Virus record (IMG/VR): IMGVR_UViG_3300025781_000064
Location: 1-25,800 of that record
Source: a virus
Reading direction: 5' to 3' (one strand)
DNA: 25,800 bases
Positions 6,263 through 13,089 of the stretch are shown here, piece after piece. Within the stretch, counting starts at the first letter, position 1. Each line of letters opens with the position of its first letter. The position numbers and the translations under genes are program-made. The notes below the pieces were generated by a model. The model saw only the letters and a list, made by a program, of their open reading frames with translations. It searched no databases and was not told the DNA's origin.

Positions 6263-6711
6263 AACTCTTACTATCTATGGTTGCAGTAGTAACCATGTTA
6301 GCGGCATGTAGTGACGGTCATGACTATCGTAATAGTCAACAAATTGAGCGTGACAACCAAGAGAAGTCATTGAAGATTATGGCACAGAGCATTGGCATGC
6401 CAGCAATCACAAACTTTGCTGAAAAAAGAATGATGAAGGATGTGTTGGAGTTGCGTGACAAGATGCAACCTACATACACATACCTTGTTGGTGCAAACAA
6501 TCAACTCACTAAATTGTGTGATAGTGTTGGCTATGGCTTGCCTTATGCTACACAATACACCAATCCAAGTCTAGCAGATCCGAATGGATTGTATACCCCT
6601 GCAAGTGCAGACGGTACTTGGGTCTTGTGTTTGAATCCTCACAACAAAAAAGTTGAACCTCAATATATTGAACCTCGTGTTATCGTAACTACTTATCCAA
6701 TGGAGAAATAA
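6259..6711 (+). CDS. Predicted lipoprotein, paralogue A of a tandem pair
   Basis: This 150-aa protein begins MKLLLSMVAVVTMLAAC, a lipoprotein signal with lipobox L-A-A-C and Cys17 as the lipidation site. The mature protein carries IGMPAITNFAEKRMMKDVLE, then CDSVGYGLPYATQYTNP, and ADPNGLYTPASADGTWVLC. The next gene encodes the same architecture with these blocks nearly unchanged. Two conserved cysteines in those blocks could form a periplasmic disulfide. A phage lipoprotein of this kind could alter the envelope, for example superinfection exclusion, but no function is established. Confidence 0.75.
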   Translation: MKLLLSMVAVVTMLAACSDGHDYRNSQQIERDNQEKSLKIMAQSIGMPAITNFAEKRMMKDVLELRDKMQPTYTYLVGANNQLTKLCDSVGYGLPYATQYTNPSLADPNGLYTPASADGTWVLCLNPHNKKVEPQYIEPRVIVTTYPMEK

Positions 6712-6712
6712 A

Positions 6713-7195
6713 ATGAAATTCATATTGTCTATTATCGCTATCACTGCAATTCTTACTGGTTGCAATGTTCGCCCTGACAGTCGTGAAATTGAATCTAAGA
6801 AACAAGAAGAAATGCAATTGCAAGCTGTCCAAAGTGTTGGTATGCCAGCTATCACTAACTATGCTGAAAAGCGTATGATGAAAGATATCTTGGAACTGCG
6901 TGATCAAAATGTGGCTACCACAACCTACATCACCGATATGAATGGCAAGTTGCATAAGATTTGTAACAGTGTTGGTTATGGCTTGCCCTATGCTACTCAG
7001 TATACTAACCCACAAATGAAGGTTACTGGACAGAATGGTAACATTTCATTGCCTCAAGCTGATCCAAACGGATTGTATAGTCCTGCAAGTGCAGATGGCA
7101 CATGGGTATTATGTGTTGACAGTAAAACCGGTAAAGCAAAGCCAGTGTTCATTGAACCTCGGGTGATTGTTAGTCCTATCACATTAGGAGAATAA
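6713..7195 (+). CDS. Predicted lipoprotein, paralogue B of a tandem pair
   Basis: This 160-aa protein begins MKFILSIIAITAILTGC (lipobox L-T-G-C, Cys17). It is clearly homologous to the preceding gene: VGMPAITNYAEKRMMKDILE, CNSVGYGLPYATQYTNP and ADPNGLYSPASADGTWVLC align with the same spacing apart from a Gly/Asn-rich insertion of about 12 residues (MKVTGQNGNISLPQ). The signal peptides and the first mature residues differ strongly while the core is kept, pointing to divergence after tandem duplication. It follows its partner by one base. Confidence 0.75.
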   Translation: MKFILSIIAITAILTGCNVRPDSREIESKKQEEMQLQAVQSVGMPAITNYAEKRMMKDILELRDQNVATTTYITDMNGKLHKICNSVGYGLPYATQYTNPQMKVTGQNGNISLPQADPNGLYSPASADGTWVLCVDSKTGKAKPVFIEPRVIVSPITLGE

Positions 7196-7330
7196 ATGAT
7201 GACCTTAAATGAATTTAGTATGTTTATAACAGGAGTGTTCTGGGGCATCTTTATCATAGAACCAATTTGGCGCATTGCCAAAACAATTTACACAAACGCT
7301 AAGGAGGCGCAAAATGGTAACAATCGTTAA
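7196..7330 (+). CDS. Small membrane protein (44 aa)
   Basis: This 44-aa protein (MMTLNEFSMFITGVFWGIFI...) has one hydrophobic helix at about residues 7-27 and a basic tail ending NGNNR. It starts at the last base of the preceding stop codon and its end overlaps the next gene by 17 bases in another frame. No motif. It continues the run of small envelope genes. Confidence 0.55.
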   Translation: MMTLNEFSMFITGVFWGIFIIEPIWRIAKTIYTNAKEAQNGNNR

Positions 7331-8054
7331 ACATGAATGGCATCAAGTTGATGCACAATTTGCATATGATCTAGATGCTGAAAAACTCAGTGAAATTTAT
7401 CCTGACTTAGATGAAGATGAAATCACTGCAATGCTAGAGCGTATTGAAGCCGGCGAGGAAGACATTGAAGATATTATCAATGAAGCATGGAACAATGATG
7501 TAGATATTGATTGGGATCGTCAATATGATGACTGGTGGACTGACCGTAAAGGTGGTTATGATATTACCTATGAACTAGGTGACGAAGATAGTTGGGTAAC
7601 ACCTGATACTCCACCAGAACCTACACATAAATGCACCAAGTGTAAATGGACTGGACAAAGTTATGATGCTGATTGGAAATATCCAGAAGAAGGTAGTGAT
7701 GAAGAAATGACCAAGATTTGTCCATACTGCGAAAGTGAAACTGAGTTAACAGAGGTTGGTTTACAAAAACAAAAAGAACATGAAGAAATGATAGCACAGT
7801 GGGAGCAAGAAGAAAAGGACGCTGAGAAAGCTGTGCCGTGTTTCAGTTGCGGTGCTATGCATAAAGAAAGTGAATTACCTGAAATGAATGGTCATTATCA
7901 TTGTCCTGATTGTAATGAAGGTTGGGTCATGATGGATATGCGTGAAGATGATGAAGATGATGATGAAGAAATTGGTAAGCTACATCAAGCATTAGAAGAA
8001 CTCAAAGTAGAATTTGATAAACTTATTAAAGACGAGTCTGAAAATAAAAAATGA
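7314..8054 (+). CDS. Acidic protein with two zinc-ribbon-like CxxC pairs
   Basis: This 246-aa protein starts at ATG 7314, preceded by a strong AAGGAGG site; an in-frame upstream ATG (7275) has none. Residues 1-100 are very acidic. A first zinc ribbon uses C107-x2-C110 and C136-x2-C139; a second uses C176-x2-C179 and C197-x2-C200. A stretch of acidic residues (EDDEDDDEE, about 211-219) precedes a C-terminal helix. Acidic zinc-ribbon proteins could mimic nucleic acid or bind transcription or repair complexes; this is inference. It is likely cytoplasmic. Its stop overlaps the next ATG. Confidence 0.75.
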   Translation: MVTIVKHEWHQVDAQFAYDLDAEKLSEIYPDLDEDEITAMLERIEAGEEDIEDIINEAWNNDVDIDWDRQYDDWWTDRKGGYDITYELGDEDSWVTPDTPPEPTHKCTKCKWTGQSYDADWKYPEEGSDEEMTKICPYCESETELTEVGLQKQKEHEEMIAQWEQEEKDAEKAVPCFSCGAMHKESELPEMNGHYHCPDCNEGWVMMDMREDDEDDDEEIGKLHQALEELKVEFDKLIKDESENKK

Positions 8055-8251
8055 CACCACAAGAACTAGTAGGTAAATCCTATATATTTGAAGATGGAAA
8101 CAGAATTGAAGTAATTCAAATAAGAGAACAAGACGAAATGCGAGGAGGTGCATCTGTCACATACCTAGCTTATCAAGGTCCAGGTATTCCTCAAAAATTG
8201 ATACTCAATTATGATAAATTCATTGATATTTACGGGCAACTATTTGAATGA
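8051..8251 (+). CDS. Small beta-rich protein of unknown function
   Basis: This 66-aa protein (MTPQELVGKSYIFEDGNRIEVIQIRE...) looks like a small beta barrel, with strands around YIFEDG, RIEVIQIRE, SVTYLAYQG and KLILNYDKFIDIYG. It is coupled to the zinc-ribbon gene through an ATGA overlap (8051-8054). No known family or active site. It is the last gene before the region changes to larger genes with late-type promoters. Confidence 0.65.
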   Translation: MTPQELVGKSYIFEDGNRIEVIQIREQDEMRGGASVTYLAYQGPGIPQKLILNYDKFIDIYGQLFE

Positions 8252-8273
8252 ATATAATATAGGTCTATGTTAT

Positions 8274-8281
8274 AATAAATA
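8274..8281 (+). promoter_or_regulatory. T4-late-like box AATAAATA beside a start codon
   Basis: AATAAATA ends 5 bp before the ATG at 8287. In T4, transcription starts about 6 bp beyond the box, so the message would begin at or next to the start codon. No Shine-Dalgarno is present, consistent with a leaderless message. Confidence 0.4.
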
Positions 8282-8286
8282 TTCTA

Positions 8287-9894
8287 ATGCGCTTAAAATT
8301 TCTATCATTCTCTAACTTAACATTATTGGTAGCACTGTCATTGAGTACAGTTGCCGCCTATTATAGTATCATTGGTTTAACTGCCATCTTTGCAGGTGCA
8401 GTTATTCCAGTTATCATCATGGGTAGTATTCTTGAAGTAGGTAAGATCACTACTACTGTATGGCTACGCAAATATTGGAGTCGTGCTAGCTGGGTATTGA
8501 AACTCTACTTAGTACCTGCCGTTGTTGCATTAGCATTACTAACCAGTATGGGTATCTTTGGATTTTTATCTAAAGCTCACATGGAGCAGGGTGTAACATC
8601 AGGTGACGCACAAGGCAAAGTAGCAATATACGATGAAAAAATTAAAACCGCAAAGGACAATATAGATGCTAATCGCAAGGCTCTTAAACAACTTGATGAA
8701 GCAGTCGATCAAGTCATGGGCCGCAGTACATCAGAACAAGGTGCGGATAAAGCAGTTCAGATTCGCAGATCACAAGCCAGTGATCGTAAAAGATTACTTG
8801 CCGAGATACAAGAGGAGCAGAAAACAGTTAGTAAACTATCTGAGGAGCGTGCGCCACTTGCCAGTGAATTAAGAAAAGTAGAAGCTGAAGTTGGACCAAT
8901 TAAGTATATCGCCGCATTGATTTATGGTGACAACGCTGATCAAAATATGTTAGAGTCAGCAGTGCGTTGGGTAATCATATTGCTTGTGACTGTATTTGAT
9001 CCACTAGCTATTGCGTTAGTTCTTGCTGCCAATGCAAGTAAAGGTTGGGACGATGAAGAATACGAAGAATACAAACCTGATACTTGGGTCGCTGAGGTAG
9101 GTGAAAAGCCAACACAAGAAGAAAAAGCTGAATATGAAGAAGATGATGCTCCAATCACTGATGATCAGCTTGAACAAATAAAAGATAGTGTAAGTGAAAA
9201 CCTAGATAATACAACAGAAAGTGTATTTGACAAACATCCTTACTTAACACAACCGTTTTCTCATTTTAATAGTATTAAACCAATGGTGAGTAAATCACCG
9301 GAAGAACCAAGTGATATTGAACTAGAGCCTTGTTACAAGTGTGGTACACCTTTAATTAATGCTCCAGGTATAGGCCCTTTCTGTCCTAACAAAGAATGTG
9401 ATGTACTAGACAATACTAGCGGTGAGTCTATAACATGGACATATATCCCACCTGCACCTATAGAGCCAGAAGTAGATACGATTGAAACTGTTGGTACGAC
9501 AATAGAAAGACCATATCAGGATTTGGAGGGCGGCTATGTAGTGTTTGACGGTAAGCACATGCATAAGGAAGTATTAAAGAATGTTCGCCCAGATTTACTT
9601 AAATTGGTTGCAGATAATGCGAGACAAAGTAATACTAATTTTGGGACAGAGTTTCCTAGAATGGCTGACAAAGGTGATACTTTTGTAAGGGTAGATGTAT
9701 TACCAAATAAGGTATACAAATTTGATGGAACTAGATGGATATCGGTCAACAAGGATCAAGCAACAAGTTATTTGCATGACCAGGAATATATCAAGTATTT
9801 GGTAGAAAAAATTGATGCAGGTGAATATGATGTTGATCTATTATCTGATAGTGAAAATCAACAAATTGAAGAATATTTGACCAAAAAGTCTTGA
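8287..9894 (+). CDS. Four-TM coiled-coil membrane protein with zinc site and virion-type C-terminus
   Basis: This 535-aa protein has predicted membrane helices at about 8-27, 29-52, 71-95 and 222-248. A coiled-coil loop (112-203) lies between the third and fourth; the last helix contains VTVFDPLAIALVL. After an acidic stretch (255-290) comes a possible zinc site C349-x2-C352 / C366-x4-C371. The C-terminus has GDTFVRVDVLPNKVYKFDG followed by RWISVNKDQA, a pattern I associate with phage structural proteins. The topology recalls DUF4407-like membrane proteins. It might sit in the host inner membrane with its tail facing the cytoplasm. No Shine-Dalgarno is seen; the start is set by the frame and the adjacent late-type box. 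Confidence 0.7.
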   Translation: MRLKFLSFSNLTLLVALSLSTVAAYYSIIGLTAIFAGAVIPVIIMGSILEVGKITTTVWLRKYWSRASWVLKLYLVPAVVALALLTSMGIFGFLSKAHMEQGVTSGDAQGKVAIYDEKIKTAKDNIDANRKALKQLDEAVDQVMGRSTSEQGADKAVQIRRSQASDRKRLLAEIQEEQKTVSKLSEERAPLASELRKVEAEVGPIKYIAALIYGDNADQNMLESAVRWVIILLVTVFDPLAIALVLAANASKGWDDEEYEEYKPDTWVAEVGEKPTQEEKAEYEEDDAPITDDQLEQIKDSVSENLDNTTESVFDKHPYLTQPFSHFNSIKPMVSKSPEEPSDIELEPCYKCGTPLINAPGIGPFCPNKECDVLDNTSGESITWTYIPPAPIEPEVDTIETVGTTIERPYQDLEGGYVVFDGKHMHKEVLKNVRPDLLKLVADNARQSNTNFGTEFPRMADKGDTFVRVDVLPNKVYKFDGTRWISVNKDQATSYLHDQEYIKYLVEKIDAGEYDVDLLSDSENQQIEEYLTKKS

Positions 9895-9919
9895 AACTTA
9901 TTTGGCTTTAGTATATAAT
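9891..9919 (+). promoter_or_regulatory. Sigma70-type promoter for the LPP20/FlgT-like pair
   Basis: TTGAAA (9891-9896), a 17-bp spacer and TATAAT (9914-9919). The -35 box overlaps the stop codon region of the upstream gene. A 30-bp gap leads to the ATG at 9950. Confidence 0.75.
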
Positions 9920-9949
9920 AACAGCATTATCAATTTAATGGAGCTTTCA

Positions 9950-10573
9950 ATGAAACTTAGTCTTGTCGCTGTAGTAATTGCTATGGCATTTACAGGTTGT
10001 GCCTCAATCAAAAACGAAGGCGAAGGTCTTGTAAAAAATCAAAAACTTTCTACATCATTTACACAAGAAAAAATTAAAATTGAAACCAGTTGCACCTGGC
10101 ATTTGTTAAGTAAAAACGAGTGTGAAGTTGTTGCCATTGAATCAACTGGAACTGCCACATCATTTGGTAATACTGCAAACAATCGTAAAAACGCATTGAT
10201 TGTTGCTGAAATGAGAGCCAACTCACATGTTGCTGAGTTTATTTCTAAAGATATCTCTACCACACGGGTAACATCTACAATTTCTAAAAACCTTGAAAAA
10301 GCCAACGATAAGATTAAATCTGGCAGTGATGATGGGTCAACTGTGGAAATGTCAGATAAGGAAGCTTCTACTATTAGTTTGCGAGAAAATAATAATGAAA
10401 CTGTGCATAGACTAACAGAAACAATTCGCACTTCATCTCAGGCTATCCTTAAAGGATTTATAAAAATCAACGAAGAGGTAGTTGGTAATCAAGAGGTTGC
10501 AGTTACTATTCGCTGGGACAAAGACAGCGAAAAAGCGGCTGATATGTTGCGTAGAAAATTTAACCGTAATTAA
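9950..10573 (+). CDS. Predicted lipoprotein, LPP20-like
   Basis: This 207-aa protein begins MKLSLVAVVIAMAFTGC, with lipobox F-T-G-C and Cys17 as the acylation site. I start at ATG 9950 because GGAG lies 6 bases upstream; an in-frame TTG at 9902 would run through the promoter. The mature protein contains NRKNALIVAEMRANSHVAEFISKDI, an alpha-helix typical of LPP20/FlgP-like outer-membrane lipoproteins, and ends with a beta-strand region EEVVGNQEVAVTIRWD. It lies 3 bases before a secreted FlgT-like protein, and FlgP- and FlgT-type proteins work together at the outer membrane in bacteria. A role in remodelling the host envelope is inference. Confidence 0.65.
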   Translation: MKLSLVAVVIAMAFTGCASIKNEGEGLVKNQKLSTSFTQEKIKIETSCTWHLLSKNECEVVAIESTGTATSFGNTANNRKNALIVAEMRANSHVAEFISKDISTTRVTSTISKNLEKANDKIKSGSDDGSTVEMSDKEASTISLRENNNETVHRLTETIRTSSQAILKGFIKINEEVVGNQEVAVTIRWDKDSEKAADMLRRKFNRN

Positions 10574-10576
10574 AAT

Positions 10577-11542
10577 ATGACACGGTTACTAATTATAGTA
10601 GCGTGTCTGTTCTTATCTATTAACTGTTTTGCTAATGATTATATCCTGGTATCAGGAGAAGGTCGTACAATTGAACAGGCTAAAGAAAGTGCATTCCGTC
10701 AGGCTATCCAAATAAAAGTAGGAACTATCGTTCTAAGTGAGCGTGAAGCTATCATGGATAAATTAAACCGTGACGATATTTCAGTATACAGTGCAGGGTA
10801 TGTGACAGACTATAAAACATTGTCTGTCAACGAATCAGGAAACCGTGTTGTTGTCGTGTTAAATGTTTTGGTTAAAGAAAGCAAGTTACTTAACCAAACA
10901 CTAAGTACTGGCAAAACAATAAAGGAAATCGATGGAGATAAATCCTTTGTAGGATATGATACTTACCTCAAACAAAAGGATCAGGCTGACAAATTATTAT
11001 CAGCACTGATGACTACATATCCCAAAAATGCATACATCTTAACTCAAGGTACACATAGAATTTTAGTAGATAGCTATAGAAATGGTATTATTGAGATCCC
11101 ATATGTATTAAAGTGGAACTTTGACTTTATACGAGCATTTAATGAAATAGTGGTGTTGGTACAAGATAACAATTATGGTTGGTTAGATGTTGCTCCTAGT
11201 AACATAAAGCTTGGGCATAGAACACACTATAAGTTCAATGATGCTATCATGCTTGATAATATCAAGTCTAAGTTTTTGTATGAAAACTATATGCATATAT
11301 GGTTGGATATCAAGGATAACAGTGGTAATGTTTTATATCAAATGTGCTACAATTCATCTAAACCACCAGGAAGTTTCTTTTCTTCAGGAGACCCTACTGA
11401 ATTTAGAATTTATGATTTTATGAAAGATGAAGGAGTCATTAGAGTAATGATCGCCCCTGAATACCGTGATGTAATACAACGGGCCTCAAGGATAGAACTA
11501 TCAGTATCATCCGATCGTGAATGTCAAAAAATAAAACATTAG
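10577..11542 (+). CDS. Secreted FlgT-like periplasmic protein
   Basis: This 321-aa protein has a signal peptide ending near residues 17-20 (LFLSINCFAND). Mature residues about 22-115 look like the N-terminal domain of FlgT/LPP20-type proteins: GEGRTIEQAKESAFRQAIQ, then IKVGTIVLSEREAI, an SVYSAGYVTDYKTL segment and a strand VVVVLNVLVKES. In bacteria FlgT stabilises the flagellar H ring in the periplasm. The remaining 200 residues are unlike FlgT and hold beta-strands and two cysteines. It follows the lipoprotein gene directly and shares its promoter, so the two probably form one envelope complex. No flagellar genes are seen nearby. Confidence 0.65.
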   Translation: MTRLLIIVACLFLSINCFANDYILVSGEGRTIEQAKESAFRQAIQIKVGTIVLSEREAIMDKLNRDDISVYSAGYVTDYKTLSVNESGNRVVVVLNVLVKESKLLNQTLSTGKTIKEIDGDKSFVGYDTYLKQKDQADKLLSALMTTYPKNAYILTQGTHRILVDSYRNGIIEIPYVLKWNFDFIRAFNEIVVLVQDNNYGWLDVAPSNIKLGHRTHYKFNDAIMLDNIKSKFLYENYMHIWLDIKDNSGNVLYQMCYNSSKPPGSFFSSGDPTEFRIYDFMKDEGVIRVMIAPEYRDVIQRASRIELSVSSDRECQKIKH

Positions 11543-11550
11543 AATAAAAA

Positions 11551-11558
11551 GATAAATT
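11551..11558 (+). promoter_or_regulatory. T4-late-like box GATAAATT before clpX
   Basis: GATAAATT lies 5 bp before the clpX ATG, the same spacing as at 8274 and 16927, and there is no Shine-Dalgarno. It matches TATAAATA at 6 of 8 positions, so it is a weaker candidate than those. Confidence 0.35.
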
Positions 11559-11563
11559 AATAT

Positions 11564-12763
11564 ATGACCAATGAAAATAAACTAGAGCATTGCTCTTTTT
11601 GTGGGAATCACAAGGATAAAGTACTAAAACTAATAGTTAGTGAAGATGTCGCAATATGCAGTGATTGCATTGAGTTATGTTCCCAGTTAATGGAAGATGA
11701 TCCTGTAGATACAGAAAACAAAAAAGAAACAGTAATACACGATCCGTCATCTATTAAGGAATATCTTGACCAACATGTGATCGGGCAAGAAAGTGCTAAA
11801 ACAGTATTGAGTGTTGCAATTTCTAATCATTATAAGCGTATTACTCACCCACCAAAGAACCTTGAAATACAAAAAGGTAATGTATTAATTATTGGGCCCA
11901 CAGGTAGTGGTAAAACATTGCTTGCTAAAACTGTAGCAAAATATCTCAATGTTCCCTTTGTAGTAGCTGATGCAACAAGTTTAACTGAAGCTGGTTATGT
12001 GGGTGATGATGTTGAAAGTATGATATCTATGTTAGTTAATGCCTCAGGTGGAGACCCTAAACTAGCAGAGCGAGGTATTGTATTTGTAGACGAAATTGAT
12101 AAAATCGCCCGTAAAAGTGAATCTACATCTATCACCCGTGATGTAAGTGGTGAGGGCGTACAACAAGCATTATTGAAATTAGTTGAAGGCACTGTTTGTC
12201 GTGTACCAGCACAGGGTGGAAGAAAAAACCCAAATGGAGATATGTTAGAGATTGACACAAAGAACATATTGTTTATTGCTGGTGGGGCATATGTAGGATT
12301 GAAGGACATTATTGGTAACCGTGAGAATGGTACTAGTATTGGATTTGGAGCTGACATAAAAAATTCCAAAAAGGAAGGTGATTTAAGTAATGCCACTCCG
12401 GACGATTTAACTAAGTTTGGCATGATTCCAGAATTTATTGGACGATTTACTACAACAGTAAGCATTAGTGAATTGGATAAGTCTGACTTAAAGCGTGTAT
12501 TGACTGAAGTTAAAAATAACTATATTGACCAATACAAGTATTTGTTAAGCATCGATGGTATAGAATTAGTATTTGAGGATGAGGCTTTAGATCAGATAGT
12601 AGATAACTGCTTGAAACTAAAGACTGGTGCAAGGGGTTTACATACCGAAATTGAAAGGGTATTGATGCCTCATATGTACAACACTAAACAATATAAAGAA
12701 AATAAGGTAAAACTGATAAATATTACTAGGGAACAAGTACTAAACCCTAACATAATTTTATGA
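11564..12763 (+). CDS. clpX: ClpX, AAA+ unfoldase subunit of ClpXP
   Basis: This 399-aa protein is a full-length ClpX (E. coli 424 aa). It unfolds tagged proteins using ATP and feeds them to ClpP in the cytoplasm. The N-terminal zinc domain has C10-x2-C13 and C32-x2-C35; Walker A GPTGSGKT is at 111-118; pore loop GYVG at 144-147; Walker B IVFVDEID at 172-179; the ClpP-docking IGF loop at 259-261; EFIGR at 290-294; and sensor 2 GAR at 355-357. One oddity: the pore-entrance RKH motif is RKN (220-222), and the equivalent loop in E. coli helps select ssrA-tagged substrates. A C-terminal extension of the E. coli protein is missing. It overlaps rpsU by 4 bases. Confidence 0.95.
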   Translation: MTNENKLEHCSFCGNHKDKVLKLIVSEDVAICSDCIELCSQLMEDDPVDTENKKETVIHDPSSIKEYLDQHVIGQESAKTVLSVAISNHYKRITHPPKNLEIQKGNVLIIGPTGSGKTLLAKTVAKYLNVPFVVADATSLTEAGYVGDDVESMISMLVNASGGDPKLAERGIVFVDEIDKIARKSESTSITRDVSGEGVQQALLKLVEGTVCRVPAQGGRKNPNGDMLEIDTKNILFIAGGAYVGLKDIIGNRENGTSIGFGADIKNSKKEGDLSNATPDDLTKFGMIPEFIGRFTTTVSISELDKSDLKRVLTEVKNNYIDQYKYLLSIDGIELVFEDEALDQIVDNCLKLKTGARGLHTEIERVLMPHMYNTKQYKENKVKLINITREQVLNPNIIL

Positions 12764-12981
12764 GTATAAAAGGCAGACGAGTTAATGTTATTGACGGCAA
12801 TGTAGAAAAAGCATTGCGTAAATTCAAAAAGAAGATCACCGATCAGGGATTACTTCAGGAACTCCGCGACCGTCAAGAATTTGTCAAGCCTACTGTAAAG
12901 CGTAAAATAGCAAAGGGCCAAGCTAAAAGTAGATGGCAAAAGTATTTGAGAAATCAGAGCCTCCCTAAGAAACTATTTTAA
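12760..12981 (+). CDS. rpsU: Phage-encoded ribosomal protein bS21
   Basis: This 73-aa, very basic protein matches the S21 family along its whole length: [32 protein letters not shown], then SRWQKYLR and PKKLF. S21 sits on the 30S platform near the 3' end of 16S rRNA and affects start-site selection. It is one of the ribosomal proteins repeatedly found in phages, for example in the pelagiphage HTVC008M, where it may replace the host copy. Its ATG overlaps the clpX stop (ATGA), so it is made with ClpX. The link to protein quality control and to the several genes here that lack a Shine-Dalgarno is suggestive but not shown. Confidence 0.93.
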   Translation: MSIKGRRVNVIDGNVEKALRKFKKKITDQGLLQELRDRQEFVKPTVKRKIAKGQAKSRWQKYLRNQSLPKKLF

Positions 12982-13020
12982 GTTTCCAAAATAATATATT
13001 TTTTTGCACATTCTTGATAG

Positions 13021-13029
13021 AATAAATAC
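13021..13029 (+). promoter_or_regulatory. T4-late-like box AATAAATAC before dnaK
   Basis: AATAAATAC, preceded by G, would place the transcription start near 13034-13035, which is exactly the first base of the hairpin in the dnaK leader. An alternative sigma70-like reading (TTGCAC at 13004, TACATA at 13027) is poor. Confidence 0.45.
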
Positions 13030-13034
13030 ATATC

Positions 13035-13089
13035 GTAGATGCTTAACGGGTCTACAATTAAAAAATCTTGCTTTTTAAAGGAGAAAACT
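13035..13089 (+). promoter_or_regulatory. ROSE-like RNA thermometer in the dnaK leader
   Basis: A first hairpin pairs GTAGA (13035-13039) with TCTAC (13051-13055). A second one closes over the Shine-Dalgarno: C13067-G13083, T13068-A13082, T13069-G13081, G13070 unpaired, C13071-G13080, T13072-A13079, T13073-A13078, with a four-base loop TTTA. UUGCU facing AGGA with a spare G is the defining core of ROSE thermometers. T13066-A13084 can add one more pair. The hsp20 leader has the same hairpin. Confidence 0.65.

Noticed and set aside
9902-9949. TTG start extending the LPP20-like lipoprotein
   Set aside because: It would place the -10 box inside the coding region and move the signal peptide away from the N-terminus.
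11995-12465. 156-aa antisense frame inside clpX
   Set aside because: It is a shadow of the highly constrained clpX codons and has no ribosome site or homologous features; the same holds for the long antisense frames inside dnaK and rIIA.
12978-13034. Host sigma32-type heat-shock promoter before dnaK
   Set aside because: I see no CTTGAAA/CCCCAT-like pair; a late-type box fits better.
13039-13089. In-frame upstream ATG that would extend DnaK by 17 residues
   Set aside because: The extension has no ribosome site, is not found on Hsp70 proteins and would translate the leader hairpins; AAAGGAG fits ATG 13090.
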